Under the pieces are notes generated by a model. The model was not told the DNA's origin. It searched no databases and saw only the letters and a list, made by a program, of their open reading frames with translations. This document shows, piece after piece, positions 1 to 8,313 of a stretch of 21,844 bases of DNA; the stretch's first letter is position 1, and each line of letters starts with the position of its first letter. A program made the position numbers and the translations under genes. This DNA comes from CAADGN01 sp035443945 (GTDB taxonomy: Bacteria > Planctomycetota > Phycisphaerae > Phycisphaerales > UBA1924): positions 1 to 21,844 of the forward strand of contig DAOMNQ010000047.1 of NCBI GenBank assembly GCA_035443945.1, given 5' to 3'.

Positions 1-1248
1 GAAGGGCGGCACAGGCGCCATGTTCCAGGGGGCGCGACCGACGCTACCGGCCTGATGCGCGGCCCAGTCGGCCAGTCGGTCACGCTCGCCGCGACTGCCG
101 GGACGGTGGTGGGCGTCGCGATCTGGCTGGTCGCCGGCCCCGTCGCCGGAATGCTGACGAACACCGAGGGGGGAGAGCGCGCGTTCGCCACCTACCTCCG
201 CTGGCAGGCCGCCGCCGCGCCGGCGACCAGCGTCCTCTTCGTCGGCATCGCGTGCGTGCGCGGGGCCGGGGACTCAGGCCGCCCTCTGGCGGTCATGGCC
301 GTCGTCAACGTCGTGAACGTCCTGACCAGTTGGGCGCTCGCGGGCGCGGACCTCACGCGCGGCGTGGTGGACGGCGAAGGCGCGGGGCCGATCGTCGTCC
401 TTGCCAACCCCTTCCCCTTCGACATGGGCGTCGCGGGCATCGCCGTCGGCACCTTCGCCTCGCACACGATCGGGGCCGTGCTGATGCTGTGGCTCATGGT
501 CCGCGGCTCGCACGGCGTGCGCCTGCGCCGCAAGCGCCTGCGCCCCCACTGGCACACCATGCAGCGCCTCGTCCGCGTCGGACTGCCGAACTTCTTCGAG
601 ACACTCGGCATGTGGGCCGGCAACTTCCTCGTCCTGATGATGGTCGTCTGGCTGCACGCCGCGGGCGGCACCACCGGCGCGCACGTCGTCGCCATCCGCA
701 TCGAGGCGTTCAGTTTCCTCCCCGGCTTCGCCATCTCCATAGCGGCCGCCACGCTCGCCGGGCAGTACCTCGGCGCGGGCAGCGTATCGCTGGCCCGAAC
801 CGCCGTCATCCGATGCACGCTGCTGGCTTCGGGCATCATGGGCGCACTCGGCCTCGCGCTGGTACTCTTCCCCGCGCGGATCGTCAGCGTCCTCAGCGCG
901 CAGCCCGAACACCTCGCCATGGTGCCGCCTCTGCTCGTCGTCTGCGGCGTGGTGCAGGCGCCCTTCGCCGTCGCGATCGTGCTTCGCGGCGCCCTCCGCG
1001 GCGCGGGCGACACCAAGGCGGTCATGTGGATCACCTGGGTGACGACTTACGGCGTCCGCCTGCCGCTCGCGTACCTGCTCTCGGGCGTCCAGGTGCCCAT
1101 CGGCGGCGGTCAGCGCCTGCCCCACCCGCTCCTCGACGAGCCCACACTCACCGGTCTGTGGATCGGCCTCTGCGCCGAGATCATTGCACGGGCCGTCATC
1201 TTCGCGTGGCGTTTCGGGCACGGCGGATGGACCGACGCGCGGGTCTGA
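1..1248 (+). CDS. MATE family efflux transporter, 5'-truncated
   Basis: This is a multidrug and toxic compound extrusion (MATE) transporter, a polytopic inner-membrane antiporter that exports small molecules using a cation gradient. From the ATG at 55 it runs 397 residues; family members are usually about 450, and the frame stays open to the window edge, so the N-terminal helices lie outside. Both pseudo-repeat signatures are visible: RGAGDSGRP near residue 69 and RGAGDTKA near residue 315, each followed by hydrophobic helices, as in the two MatE halves. The 18 codons before the ATG at 55 do not look convincingly MATE-like, so a start at 55 or a sequence error near the edge cannot be excluded. 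Its stop lies only 4 bp from the end of the convergent minus-strand gene. The substrate cannot be inferred. Confidence 0.88.
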   Translation, partial: EGRHRRHVPGGATDATGLMRGPVGQSVTLAATAGTVVGVAIWLVAGPVAGMLTNTEGGERAFATYLRWQAAAAPATSVLFVGIACVRGAGDSGRPLAVMAVVNVVNVLTSWALAGADLTRGVVDGEGAGPIVVLANPFPFDMGVAGIAVGTFASHTIGAVLMLWLMVRGSHGVRLRRKRLRPHWHTMQRLVRVGLPNFFETLGMWAGNFLVLMMVVWLHAAGGTTGAHVVAIRIEAFSFLPGFAISIAAATLAGQYLGAGSVSLARTAVIRCTLLASGIMGALGLALVLFPARIVSVLSAQPEHLAMVPPLLVVCGVVQAPFAVAIVLRGALRGAGDTKAVMWITWVTTYGVRLPLAYLLSGVQVPIGGGQRLPHPLLDEPTLTGLWIGLCAEIIARAVIFAWRFGHGGWTDARV

Positions 1249-1252
1249 TCGC

Positions 1253-3283
1253 TCAGCCGCCCTCGGCGCCGTCGCTCTCGGCTGCCTCGTCCTCCTCGCC
1301 CGCTTCCGCCGAACGCCCGGAGGCATAGTCGCCGACCAGCACGAAGTTGTGACGCCGGAGCAGATTCGTCAGCGAGTACGGCGATTCGCCCGTCGCGACC
1401 GTCCGGAGCCGCTCCTGCGCGTGGAAGCGTTCAACCCGGTCGCCTGATTCGCGGTAGCGCTCGAGCGTCAGCGGCACATAGCCGTCGATGCGCACGACCA
1501 CGAGGCTGCGAGCCCCGGGCACGGGCACCGCAAGGTAGCGATCCGAGGCCGGGACGCTTTCGATCGGCACCGTCGGATCGAGGCGCGACGCAGCCTCGTA
1601 GACCGTGCGGCAGAACTCCGGCGTGCCGAACGACAAGCCCTCCGGCCGCAGCCCCTCGCGGAAGACGTTGACGCGTGCCTGTATCCGGGAAGCCGGCGTC
1701 GGGTCGTCAGGTTTGTCGGGATTCGGTTTGAAGTGGGCCTCAGAGACGGCCTCCAGCCCCGACTCCGCGGCCTGCGCGGCGATCTCTTCGGCCCGGGCCG
1801 CCAAGACCTCGTACGCCCGCAGCGCCCGCCAATCCCGCTCAACGACCGACGGGTCCTGAAGTTCCTCGATCGAGTCCGGCGACTTCACCCGCGATGCATC
1901 GAGCACCGTGAAGTAGTATCGGTTTCCCTGCGCGTCGCGGAGCGTCGCGTCCGCGTAGGGCACGCCGACCTGCAGGCCCAGGTCGTTCGGGCCTGTCAGT
2001 TCGCGCACGGTCCCGATCAACTGCACGGCCGTTACGTCCTGCGTTCCAAGCCTCGCACGCGCCGTGCCGATGCCTTCGAGGGCCATCAGGTCCGCTGCCG
2101 TCAGCCAGTCCGCGGCCTTGATCCACACGGCGGGGAGTGGGATGGTGACGCCCTCCGCGTCCTTGACCGCCTGCACGACCGCCTCCGCGATCGCCACCAG
2201 GTCAGGCCGTCGAGTCGCCCAGTCCGGCGGCAGCACGCGGTAGCCGTCCGCGGTCGGCAACTGGCGGACCGTCCTCGCGATCTCGGCCCGGACCGCCGCG
2301 TCCGCCGTATCCAACACCCGCGTCGCGCGCGCGTTGAGCACTTCGCGTTCGATCAGCGGCCGCTCCGCCTCGAACTCGCCGGGATACCGCTCCCGGTTCT
2401 GCGAGTGGTGCTTCATCAACTCGACGAGATCGAGACGGATCGCGCCCTCGATCTCGCTCCGGCTCAGCCGGAGGTACTCGAGTTTCACCCGCGGCGGCAG
2501 CCGGTACCCGATGCCGAACTCGCCGCTCCCCGGCTCCACTTCCCGGTACCGGTTGAAGTGCTCGACCAACTCCTCCCGACTCGGCTCGACCGAGTCGTCG
2601 GCGAGATCGTCGGCCGTCAGTTGCAGGCACGCGACCGCGGCGTGGTTCAGGTACTCGCTCGCGACCTCGTAGCCCGCGCGATCGGAGTAACGGGCGGCGC
2701 GCTGGTATGCGTCCATCATGCGGATGATGCCGCGGGCCTTGGCGAGCGCGATATCGAACTGGTCCAGCGACAGCCGAGCCTGCCCCGCGATCGACATGCG
2801 ACGCGACAGCAGCGCTCTCTCGTACTCGCCGACCATCTCCTGGCCCTGCGGTGAGGCGAACTGCTGCGCGATGAACGCGTCCAGGTTAGGGATGAACGAC
2901 GCGAACTGCTGGTACTGTCGGTACAGGTCGTTGATGACGAAGTCGCGCGCGAGGTCCGGGATCCAGTCGAACCCGTCGTCCGGCCCGCCGACGTACCCGG
3001 CCTGCTCCGCCTCGCGCGCGAGCAGCAGCCAGTGCGCGTCCCGCGCGTCGCGGTCCACGAGGCCGGCCATCATGGGCAGGAAGTCGCCGATCGCAGCGGC
3101 CTCCTGCGCCGCCAGCGTCATCTCCCCGACCGTCACCTTCTCGCCGTCCATCCGCCCGGCCGTCCGCTTCATCGGGTTCCCGGTGGCCGACTGGATCGCC
3201 TGCGGCACGAGGAAGACCACCATCAGCAGCGCGCCGCCGACGACGAGGATGTACTTGTTGTACTTGCGCAGGAACCTGAGCAT
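1253..3283 (-). CDS. SurA/PpiD-like membrane-anchored chaperone, no visible PPIase domain
   Basis: This 676-residue protein begins with a short basic segment and one membrane helix (about residues 10-30, VVGGALLMVVFLVPQ), followed by a long soluble, presumably extracytoplasmic part. The organisation matches SurA/PpiD-type periplasmic folding factors, which bind unfolded exported proteins through an N-terminal helical chaperone region. I see no convincing parvulin active-site motif in the C-terminal half, so the call rests on the chaperone-like N-terminus and architecture. The last 20 or so residues are a low-complexity acidic tail. The ATG at 3283 has an AAGG-like ribosome site just upstream. 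It follows rpsD by 48 bp on the same strand and probably shares its transcript. A generic anchored periplasmic protein is the alternative. Confidence 0.6.
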   Translation of the reverse strand: MLRFLRKYNKYILVVGGALLMVVFLVPQAIQSATGNPMKRTAGRMDGEKVTVGEMTLAAQEAAAIGDFLPMMAGLVDRDARDAHWLLLAREAEQAGYVGGPDDGFDWIPDLARDFVINDLYRQYQQFASFIPNLDAFIAQQFASPQGQEMVGEYERALLSRRMSIAGQARLSLDQFDIALAKARGIIRMMDAYQRAARYSDRAGYEVASEYLNHAAVACLQLTADDLADDSVEPSREELVEHFNRYREVEPGSGEFGIGYRLPPRVKLEYLRLSRSEIEGAIRLDLVELMKHHSQNRERYPGEFEAERPLIEREVLNARATRVLDTADAAVRAEIARTVRQLPTADGYRVLPPDWATRRPDLVAIAEAVVQAVKDAEGVTIPLPAVWIKAADWLTAADLMALEGIGTARARLGTQDVTAVQLIGTVRELTGPNDLGLQVGVPYADATLRDAQGNRYYFTVLDASRVKSPDSIEELQDPSVVERDWRALRAYEVLAARAEEIAAQAAESGLEAVSEAHFKPNPDKPDDPTPASRIQARVNVFREGLRPEGLSFGTPEFCRTVYEAASRLDPTVPIESVPASDRYLAVPVPGARSLVVVRIDGYVPLTLERYRESGDRVERFHAQERLRTVATGESPYSLTNLLRRHNFVLVGDYASGRSAEAGEEDEAAESDGAEGG

Positions 3284-3331
3284 CGTGCCTTATCGCTCCT
3301 GGCGGCGCGCCGGGCGCACCGGGGCGTTCGA

Positions 3332-3931
3332 TCAGCGGTAGAACTCGATGATCAGGTTGGCGTTCACGTCGAACGGAATCTGGTCCGGCGTCGGCAGCGC
3401 GACGACCCGCGTCGTCAGTTCCGACGGGTTCATGTCCAGCCACCCCGGAACCTCGTGCCCCGAGAGCGACTCCATGTTCTCCCGAACCAGTTTGTGCGTC
3501 CGCGACTTCACCGTCACCACGTCACCCACCGACACGAGGCAACTCGGCCGGTCGGTCTTGCGCCCGTTCAACAGCACGTGCCCGTGCGCCACCAACTGCC
3601 GGGCCGCCCAGATCGTCCGGGCAAGGCCCGCCCGGCGCACCACGTTGTCCAGCCGGCGCTCCAGCAACTGAAGCAGCAGTTCGCCGCTGTTGCCCTGAAG
3701 GCGGTTCGCCTCGTCCACCGTGCGCCGGAACTGACGCTCCGAGACGTGGTAGTGGAACCGGAGTTTCTGCTTCTCGTTGAGGCGGATGCCGTAGTCCCGC
3801 AGGCGCCGGCCGCGGTAGCCGTGCATTCCCGGCGGGTTCAGGGCACGCTTCGAGGTGTGCTTGGGGTTGTCGGCGATCGGAACGCCGACGCGGCGAGACA
3901 GTTTGACCTTCGGTCCGGTGTAGCGGGCCAT
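3332..3931 (-). CDS. rpsD: 30S ribosomal protein S4
   Basis: S4 is a primary 16S rRNA-binding protein that nucleates assembly of the 30S body. The 199-residue product starts MARYTGPKVKLSRR and contains the conserved DYGIRLNEKQKLR stretch, the ERRLDNVVRRAG segment and the S4 RNA-binding domain (ARQLVAHGHVLLNGR, then VSVGDVV). It belongs to the cysteine-free class, lacking the zinc-binding Cys cluster of some S4 proteins. The frame is open upstream to 4093, but homology and a GGAG ribosome site fix the start at 3931. The gene stands apart from the rpsM-rpsK-rpoA cluster where S4 often sits, and is followed on the same strand by the SurA/PpiD-like gene. A candidate promoter lies about 125 bp upstream. 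Confidence 0.97.
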   Translation of the reverse strand: MARYTGPKVKLSRRVGVPIADNPKHTSKRALNPPGMHGYRGRRLRDYGIRLNEKQKLRFHYHVSERQFRRTVDEANRLQGNSGELLLQLLERRLDNVVRRAGLARTIWAARQLVAHGHVLLNGRKTDRPSCLVSVGDVVTVKSRTHKLVRENMESLSGHEVPGWLDMNPSELTTRVVALPTPDQIPFDVNANLIIEFYR

Positions 3932-4055
3932 CTGATTCTCCGTCCTTCTCCGGCACGGGGCCGGGGGGGCGCCACGGGCTTGCTCAGGCCCCGCTGTGGC
4001 GATCGTCCCGGTGGCCGCGGCTGCGGGCGGGGGTCGATCCGGGCTGGGGCCGGCT

Positions 4056-4084
4056 ATTGAAGGACGGGTCCGGGTGAGGGTCAA
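4056..4084 (-). promoter_or_regulatory. candidate sigma-70 promoter for rpsD
   Basis: On the minus strand, TTGACC (plus 4079-4084) is followed after exactly 17 bp by TTCAAT (plus 4056-4061), matching five and four of six consensus positions. It points at rpsD and would give a leader of roughly 120 nt. It sits inside the open extension upstream of the S4 start, which supports that extension being untranslated. The assignment is by pattern only. Confidence 0.45.
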
Positions 4085-4127
4085 ATCGGACAACTGGAAG
4101 GGAACGCTCCCTCACGGTCGCGGCTCG

Positions 4128-4158
4128 TTGCGGTCGTGGCTGTCCGGTTCGCTATAGT
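4128..4158 (+). promoter_or_regulatory. candidate promoter for purF
   Basis: TATAGT at 4153-4158 is a good -10 element about 53 bp before the purF ATG. The best -35 nearby, TTGCGG at 4128-4133, has a long 19-bp spacing, so only the -10 is persuasive. Together with the opposite-facing rpsD promoter it makes the 280-bp gap between the two genes a divergent control region. Confidence 0.35.
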
Positions 4159-4211
4159 GGGTCAACCGCTCACGAACTGTCGCGGTTCGCTCCGCTCACC
4201 CCTCGCTCCGC

Positions 4212-5711
4212 ATGTCACGGACGATCCCTCTTTCCGTCCTGCGCGATCCGGCTCAACGGCCGCGGGCGGTCGCCGTGGAGCGTGAGGCGAAGGAGAAGTG
4301 CGGCGTCTTCGGCGTCTGGGGGCACGCCCGCCCGGCCGACCTCGCCTACCTCGGCCTTTACGCCCAGCAGCACCGCGGCCAGGAGTCGGCCGGCATCGCC
4401 GTCTCCGACGGCAAACGCCTCACCGGCCACACCGGCATGGGCCTCGTTCCCGACGTCTTCAACCGGCACGTCATGGGCACGCTCGGTTCCAGCGGCGCGG
4501 CGGGCGCGATCGGGCACAACCGCTACTCGACCTTCGGAGGATCGCTCGCCTGCAACGCCCAGCCCCTCCTCGAGTCCTACGTCGGCGGGCAGGTCGCGCT
4601 GGCACACAACGGCAACCTCATCAACGGAGCAGCCCTGCGCGCGGCATTCGAGGAGCAGGGCCACCTCTTCCACACGACAAGCGACACCGAGGTCGTCGTG
4701 CACCTGCTCGCCTCCCCGCAGCAGCAGAAAGCGCCGGACCCCGTCACCGCGACGCTGCGCCGGCTGCAGGGTGCGTTCAGCCTCGTTTTCCTCTTCCCAG
4801 ACTGCATCGAGGCGGCCCGTGACCCATGGGGCTGGCGTCCGCTCGTGCTCGGAGAGATCGAACGCGACGGGACGACAAGCCCGGTCGTCGCCAGCGAAAC
4901 GGTCGCCCTCGACGTCGTCGGCGCACGGTTTGTCCGCGAAGTCGAGCCGGGCGAGATCGTCCGGCTCAGCGACAAGGGCGTCGAAAGCAGACGATTCGCC
5001 GCCCCCGCCGATCGGCTGGCTCACTGCGCCTTTGAGCACGTCTACTTCGCCAGCCCGGCGAGCGTCCTCTTCGGACAGAACGTCCAGGAGGTCCGCGAGC
5101 GGCTGGGCGAGCGCCTCGCCGACGAGGCCCCCGCCGATGCCGATTGGGTCATGCCGATGCCGGACTCGGGGCGCTCCGCCGCGGCCGGGTTCGCCCGGCG
5201 CAGCGGGCTGACGTACCGCGAGGGCATCGTCCCGAACCGTTACGTGGGCAGGACCTTCATCAAGCCCACGCAGGACGAGCGCCGCGCCGCCGTCCGCCTC
5301 AAACTCAACGTCATCTCCGAGATCGTTCGTGGCCGCCGCATCGTCGTCGTGGACGACTCCATCGTCCGCGGCACGACCACCCGGGAGAAGATGCAGCAGA
5401 TCCGGCAGGCCGGCGCGAAGGAAATCCACCTCCGCATCTCCTGCCCGCCCATTCTCCACCCGTGCTACTTCGGCATCGACTTCGCGACACGGGAGCAACT
5501 CATCGCGCACGGCCGATCGGTCGAGGACATCCGCGCGTACCTCGGCGTGGACACGCTGCACTATCTCTCGCTTGAAGGCCTGCTCAGTTGCATGTCGCGC
5601 CCCTCGGCCGATTACTGCACGGCCTGCTGGGACGGCCGCTATCGCATCGAGCCGGACAAGCCGGAGACGGGCGTTGTCATCGAGAGCGACCAGATGCGCA
5701 TCTTCGGATGA
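4212..5711 (+). CDS. purF: amidophosphoribosyltransferase (glutamine PRPP amidotransferase)
   Basis: PurF makes 5-phosphoribosylamine from PRPP and glutamine, the first committed step of purine synthesis in the cytosol. The 499-residue product has an N-terminal glutaminase domain with catalytic Cys30 (EKCGVFGVWG), which must be exposed by removing the residues before it. The phosphoribosyltransferase domain carries the PRPP loop RIVVVDDSIVRGTT near residues 376-389. Cys272, Cys418, Cys469 and Cys472 sit where Bacillus subtilis-type PurF has its four [4Fe-4S] ligands, so an iron-sulfur cluster is expected. The ATG start gives a 29-residue propeptide, longer than the 11 residues in B. subtilis; a GTG at 4275 would give 8 residues before the Cys. 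No strong ribosome site marks either start. Confidence 0.97.
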   Translation: MSRTIPLSVLRDPAQRPRAVAVEREAKEKCGVFGVWGHARPADLAYLGLYAQQHRGQESAGIAVSDGKRLTGHTGMGLVPDVFNRHVMGTLGSSGAAGAIGHNRYSTFGGSLACNAQPLLESYVGGQVALAHNGNLINGAALRAAFEEQGHLFHTTSDTEVVVHLLASPQQQKAPDPVTATLRRLQGAFSLVFLFPDCIEAARDPWGWRPLVLGEIERDGTTSPVVASETVALDVVGARFVREVEPGEIVRLSDKGVESRRFAAPADRLAHCAFEHVYFASPASVLFGQNVQEVRERLGERLADEAPADADWVMPMPDSGRSAAAGFARRSGLTYREGIVPNRYVGRTFIKPTQDERRAAVRLKLNVISEIVRGRRIVVVDDSIVRGTTTREKMQQIRQAGAKEIHLRISCPPILHPCYFGIDFATREQLIAHGRSVEDIRAYLGVDTLHYLSLEGLLSCMSRPSADYCTACWDGRYRIEPDKPETGVVIESDQMRIFG

Positions 5712-5749
5712 ATGCCCTCGATTCCGTCGTATTGGACGTGCAGCACACC

Positions 5750-5762
5750 GGGGGATTCCCCC
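5750..5762. other. small inverted repeat after purF
   Basis: GGGGG-ATT-CCCCC forms a five-base-pair GC hairpin about 40 bp after the purF stop. There is no T-tract after it, so it is at best a weak transcription stop or an RNA 3'-end structure. Confidence 0.25.
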
Positions 5763-5874
5763 TCAATGCTCGCTTTCCTGCACACAACACACGCCGCCGA
5801 TCGACCTTCATGCGGAACTCCGCACAGTCCCATGCGTAGGCCTGTGTATCAGGCTCGTGAGGCTCGACTGGGAA

Positions 5875-5891
5875 CGGCACCATATGTGCCG
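5875..5891. other. inverted repeat upstream of mqnD
   Basis: CGGCAC-CATAT-GTGCCG is a perfect six-base-pair inverted repeat with a five-base centre, about 80 bp before the mqnD start. It could be an operator or a leader hairpin. The 258 bp between purF and mqnD otherwise lacks coding bias; the open frame through it shows no GC preference at third positions. Confidence 0.25.
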
Positions 5892-5969
5892 ACGTGTCAG
5901 ATTGCGGCGCGGCGAGTCCCTCCGCGGCCGGGAGCAGACGCGCCGCCATTGGAGGAGCCTCGTCCGGCC

Positions 5970-6902
5970 ATGACCGCAGATGCAACCACACTCACCCTCG
6001 GGCACTCCCCCGACGGCGACGATATGGCCATGTGGTGGCCGCTCACCGGCATGCGCGATCCCAGCGGATCCCCCGTCAACGGAGAATCCGGCCGGCCACG
6101 CGTGGACACCGCTCCTTTCGCATTCGAAACGCTCGCCGACGACGTCCATGAACTCAACAAGCGGGCCTTTCGCCTGGGCGATCTGGACGCCACCGCCATC
6201 AGCGCGGCCACCTACCCCTTCATCAGCGACCGCTACGTCGTCACCGCCTGCGGAGGCTCGTTCGGCGAGGGCTACGGCCCGCGCGTCGTCGTCCGGGCGG
6301 ATTCACTGATCACCAACGAGAACGGCCTTCGCGACGAGTCCCCGCTCCTCGCCGTCCCGGGCGCGGACACCACCGCCTTCATGGCGCTCTCGCTGCTTCT
6401 CGGGCACCGGCCTCGGTTCGTCGAGGCGCGATTCGATCTCATTCCGGAGATGATCGCACGGGGCGAGGCCGACGCGGGATTGCTCATCCACGAGGCGCAA
6501 CTCACCTTCGAGTCTGCCGGCCTGCGCGAGGTCGCCAACCTTGGCGCGTGGTGGGCACGCGAGCGGGGCATCCCTCTCCCGCTCGGGCTGAACGTCGTCC
6601 GGCGCGACCTCGACCTGCGGTTCGGAAGCGGCGCCGTCGAGCGCATCGCCGGACTGCTGTCCGAGTCCGTGAGGTTCGCCCGCGCCCATCCCGACGAGTG
6701 CCGAAGACTCCTCCTTCTCCACGCCGAGAATCGACCCGAGTGGCGCGACGACGCGCTCGTCGATCGCTACCTCTCGATGTACGTCAGCCCGATGTCCGAG
6801 GACATGGGCGACGCCGGCCGCGAGGCGCTGCGCGTGCTCCTCACCGACGCCGCCGCGGCGGGCCTGTGCCCGGAGATCGGCGAGGTCGAGGTCGTCGGGT
6901 AG
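5970..6902 (+). CDS. mqnD: 1,4-dihydroxy-6-naphthoate synthase (futalosine pathway)
   Basis: MqnD converts cyclic dehypoxanthine futalosine into 1,4-dihydroxy-6-naphthoate, a late step of the futalosine route to menaquinone. The 310-residue product aligns along its length, from memory, with the Thermus thermophilus enzyme: GHSPDGDD at the N-terminus, SAATYPFISDRYVV, the GGSFGEGYGP loop, VPGADTTAFMALSLL, LLIHEAQLTF and NLGAWWARERGIPLPLG. His174 in IHEAQ corresponds to the proposed catalytic histidine. The fold is that of a periplasmic binding protein, but no signal peptide is seen, as expected for this cytosolic enzyme. The frame is open 258 bp further upstream, but that part lacks coding bias; the ATG at 5970 has GGAGGAG about 12-14 bp before it. 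No other mqn gene is in the window. Confidence 0.93.
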   Translation: MTADATTLTLGHSPDGDDMAMWWPLTGMRDPSGSPVNGESGRPRVDTAPFAFETLADDVHELNKRAFRLGDLDATAISAATYPFISDRYVVTACGGSFGEGYGPRVVVRADSLITNENGLRDESPLLAVPGADTTAFMALSLLLGHRPRFVEARFDLIPEMIARGEADAGLLIHEAQLTFESAGLREVANLGAWWARERGIPLPLGLNVVRRDLDLRFGSGAVERIAGLLSESVRFARAHPDECRRLLLLHAENRPEWRDDALVDRYLSMYVSPMSEDMGDAGREALRVLLTDAAAAGLCPEIGEVEVVG

Positions 6903-6977
6903 GCACAGTGGTCAGCGAGGAGTGGACAGTGGACATGCGGAGGCGTGGCTGGGCTAGGTACGCGTGTAGACTCCGGC

Positions 6978-7700
6978 ATGGAGTTCGTGCGGCTTGACTG
7001 GGGTGTCGGTGTCCGGCAGAGCGGCGGCGACGTGCTGCCGATCCGGCAGGCGCTCGGGATCGGTCGGAACTACGCCGAGCACGCCAGCGAGCAGGGAGCG
7101 GACGTTCCAGACCGACCGATGGTGTTCTCCAAGAACCTCGGCACCCTCTGCCTGCACGGCGACGACATCGTCATCCCCCCCTGCTGCCGCGATCCGGCCA
7201 CCGGCGGCGAGCAGACCGACTTCGAGGGCGAACTCGGCGTCGTGCTCGCCAGGCCCGCGCGGGATGTTGCGGAGGACGACGCTCTCTCGCTCGTGCTGGG
7301 TTACTGCTGCGCCAATGACGTAAGCGCCCGCTGGTGGCAGAAGAGAGGCTCAGGCGGGCAGTTCTGGCGCGGCAAGAGTTTCGACACCTTCTGCCCCGTC
7401 GGCCCTCGCCTCGTTCCTGCGAGCGAAGTCCCCGAGCCGCAGAACCTCCGCATCGCCTGCCGCGTCAACGGCGTGACCATGCAGGACGACACCACCGCGA
7501 ACATGATCTTCCCAGTCGCCCGCCTGATCGCCGAACTCTCCCGCGGCACGACCCTGCCGCCCGGAACGCTCATCCTCACGGGCACCCCCAGCGGCGTCGG
7601 GATGGCGCGCACGCCCCCGGTCTGGCTGCGCGGAGGGGGCACGGTGGAAATCGAGATCGAACGGGTGGGCGTGCTGCGGAACGCCGTGGTTGAGCGGTAG
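6978..7700 (+). CDS. fumarylacetoacetate hydrolase family protein
   Basis: This 240-residue protein belongs to the FAH superfamily: metal-dependent enzymes that cleave or decarboxylate acyl-pyruvate-type substrates in aromatic and amino acid breakdown. It shows GRNYAEHA near residue 29, the metal ligands Glu83 and Glu85 (DFEGELGVV) and Asp114 (CANDVSAR), the GKSFDTFCPVGP motif at residues 132-143, and the late GTPSGVG turn. The length fits the single-domain class that includes oxaloacetate decarboxylases and acylpyruvases, so the true substrate is unknown. A GTG at 6945 would add 11 residues, but it sits almost on top of its only ribosome-like GGAGG, so the ATG is preferred. It is the last plus-strand gene before the convergent lemA. 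Confidence 0.88.
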   Translation: MEFVRLDWGVGVRQSGGDVLPIRQALGIGRNYAEHASEQGADVPDRPMVFSKNLGTLCLHGDDIVIPPCCRDPATGGEQTDFEGELGVVLARPARDVAEDDALSLVLGYCCANDVSARWWQKRGSGGQFWRGKSFDTFCPVGPRLVPASEVPEPQNLRIACRVNGVTMQDDTTANMIFPVARLIAELSRGTTLPPGTLILTGTPSGVGMARTPPVWLRGGGTVEIEIERVGVLRNAVVER

Positions 7701-7718
7701 CCGGAAGCCGTTCGCCGC

Positions 7719-8300
7719 TCAGACACTCACACGCGGGACAACCCGCTCCGCCTCGCTCGACAACTCGAAGAACGAGGCCGGCGCGACGCCCATCATCGCC
7801 CCCACGAGGTTCGTCGGAAACGTCTCGCGGAGTTGGTTCAACTCCCGCACGTTGGCGTTGAAGAACCGCCTCGCCGCCGCGATCCGATCCTCGGTGTTCG
7901 CCAGTTCCTTCTGCAGCGCGAGGAACTGCGTGTCGGCTTTCAGCGCGGGGTATGCCTCCACCAGCGCGAACAGCCGTTTCAGCCCCAGCGCCAGGGCGGA
8001 CTCGTCCACCGCCTGCTCGGAGGCCGAGCCGTGCGGGGTCATGGCCTGGTCTCGAAGCCGGGTCACAAGTTCCAGCGTCTCGCGCTCGTGCCGCGCGTAG
8101 CCGCGCACGGTCTCGACGAGGTTCGGGATCAGGTCGTAGCGCCTCTTGAGTTCGACGTCGATCCCGGACCAGGACTCGCGGATGTGCTGGCGCAGCCGCA
8201 CGAAGCGGTTGTAGGTGGCGATGAACCACACGGTCGGCAGGAGCAGGACGACAGCCGCGACCACGAGAGCGACGATGAGCGGTTCCACGGTCGGGAGCAT
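7719..8300 (-). CDS. LemA family membrane protein
   Basis: This 193-residue protein has one N-terminal membrane helix (about residues 8-28) and then the helical LemA domain, with the hallmark stretches WSGIDVELKRRYDLIPNLVETVRGY and FFNANVRELNQ near the middle and end. LemA proteins are widespread, probably arranged with the helix in the membrane and the coiled bundle on one face; their molecular role is not settled, though many lie beside membrane proteins of envelope-stress type. It is the last gene of a three-gene minus-strand run, 13 bp after the preceding stop, with no strong ribosome site of its own, so translational coupling is likely. Family assignment is firm; function is open. Confidence 0.93.
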   Translation of the reverse strand: MLPTVEPLIVALVVAAVVLLLPTVWFIATYNRFVRLRQHIRESWSGIDVELKRRYDLIPNLVETVRGYARHERETLELVTRLRDQAMTPHGSASEQAVDESALALGLKRLFALVEAYPALKADTQFLALQKELANTEDRIAAARRFFNANVRELNQLRETFPTNLVGAMMGVAPASFFELSSEAERVVPRVSV

Positions 8301-8313
8301 ACCAAGCCCGCGA

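Noticed and set aside
3932..4093. An N-terminal extension of S4 (54 residues)
   Set aside because: It is Pro- and Ala-rich, unlike S4, overlaps the candidate promoter, and a proper ribosome site precedes the internal ATG at 3931.
5712..5969. An 86-codon upstream extension of mqnD
   Set aside because: Third positions lack the GC bias of the gene and the residues do not match the family; it is treated as intergenic.
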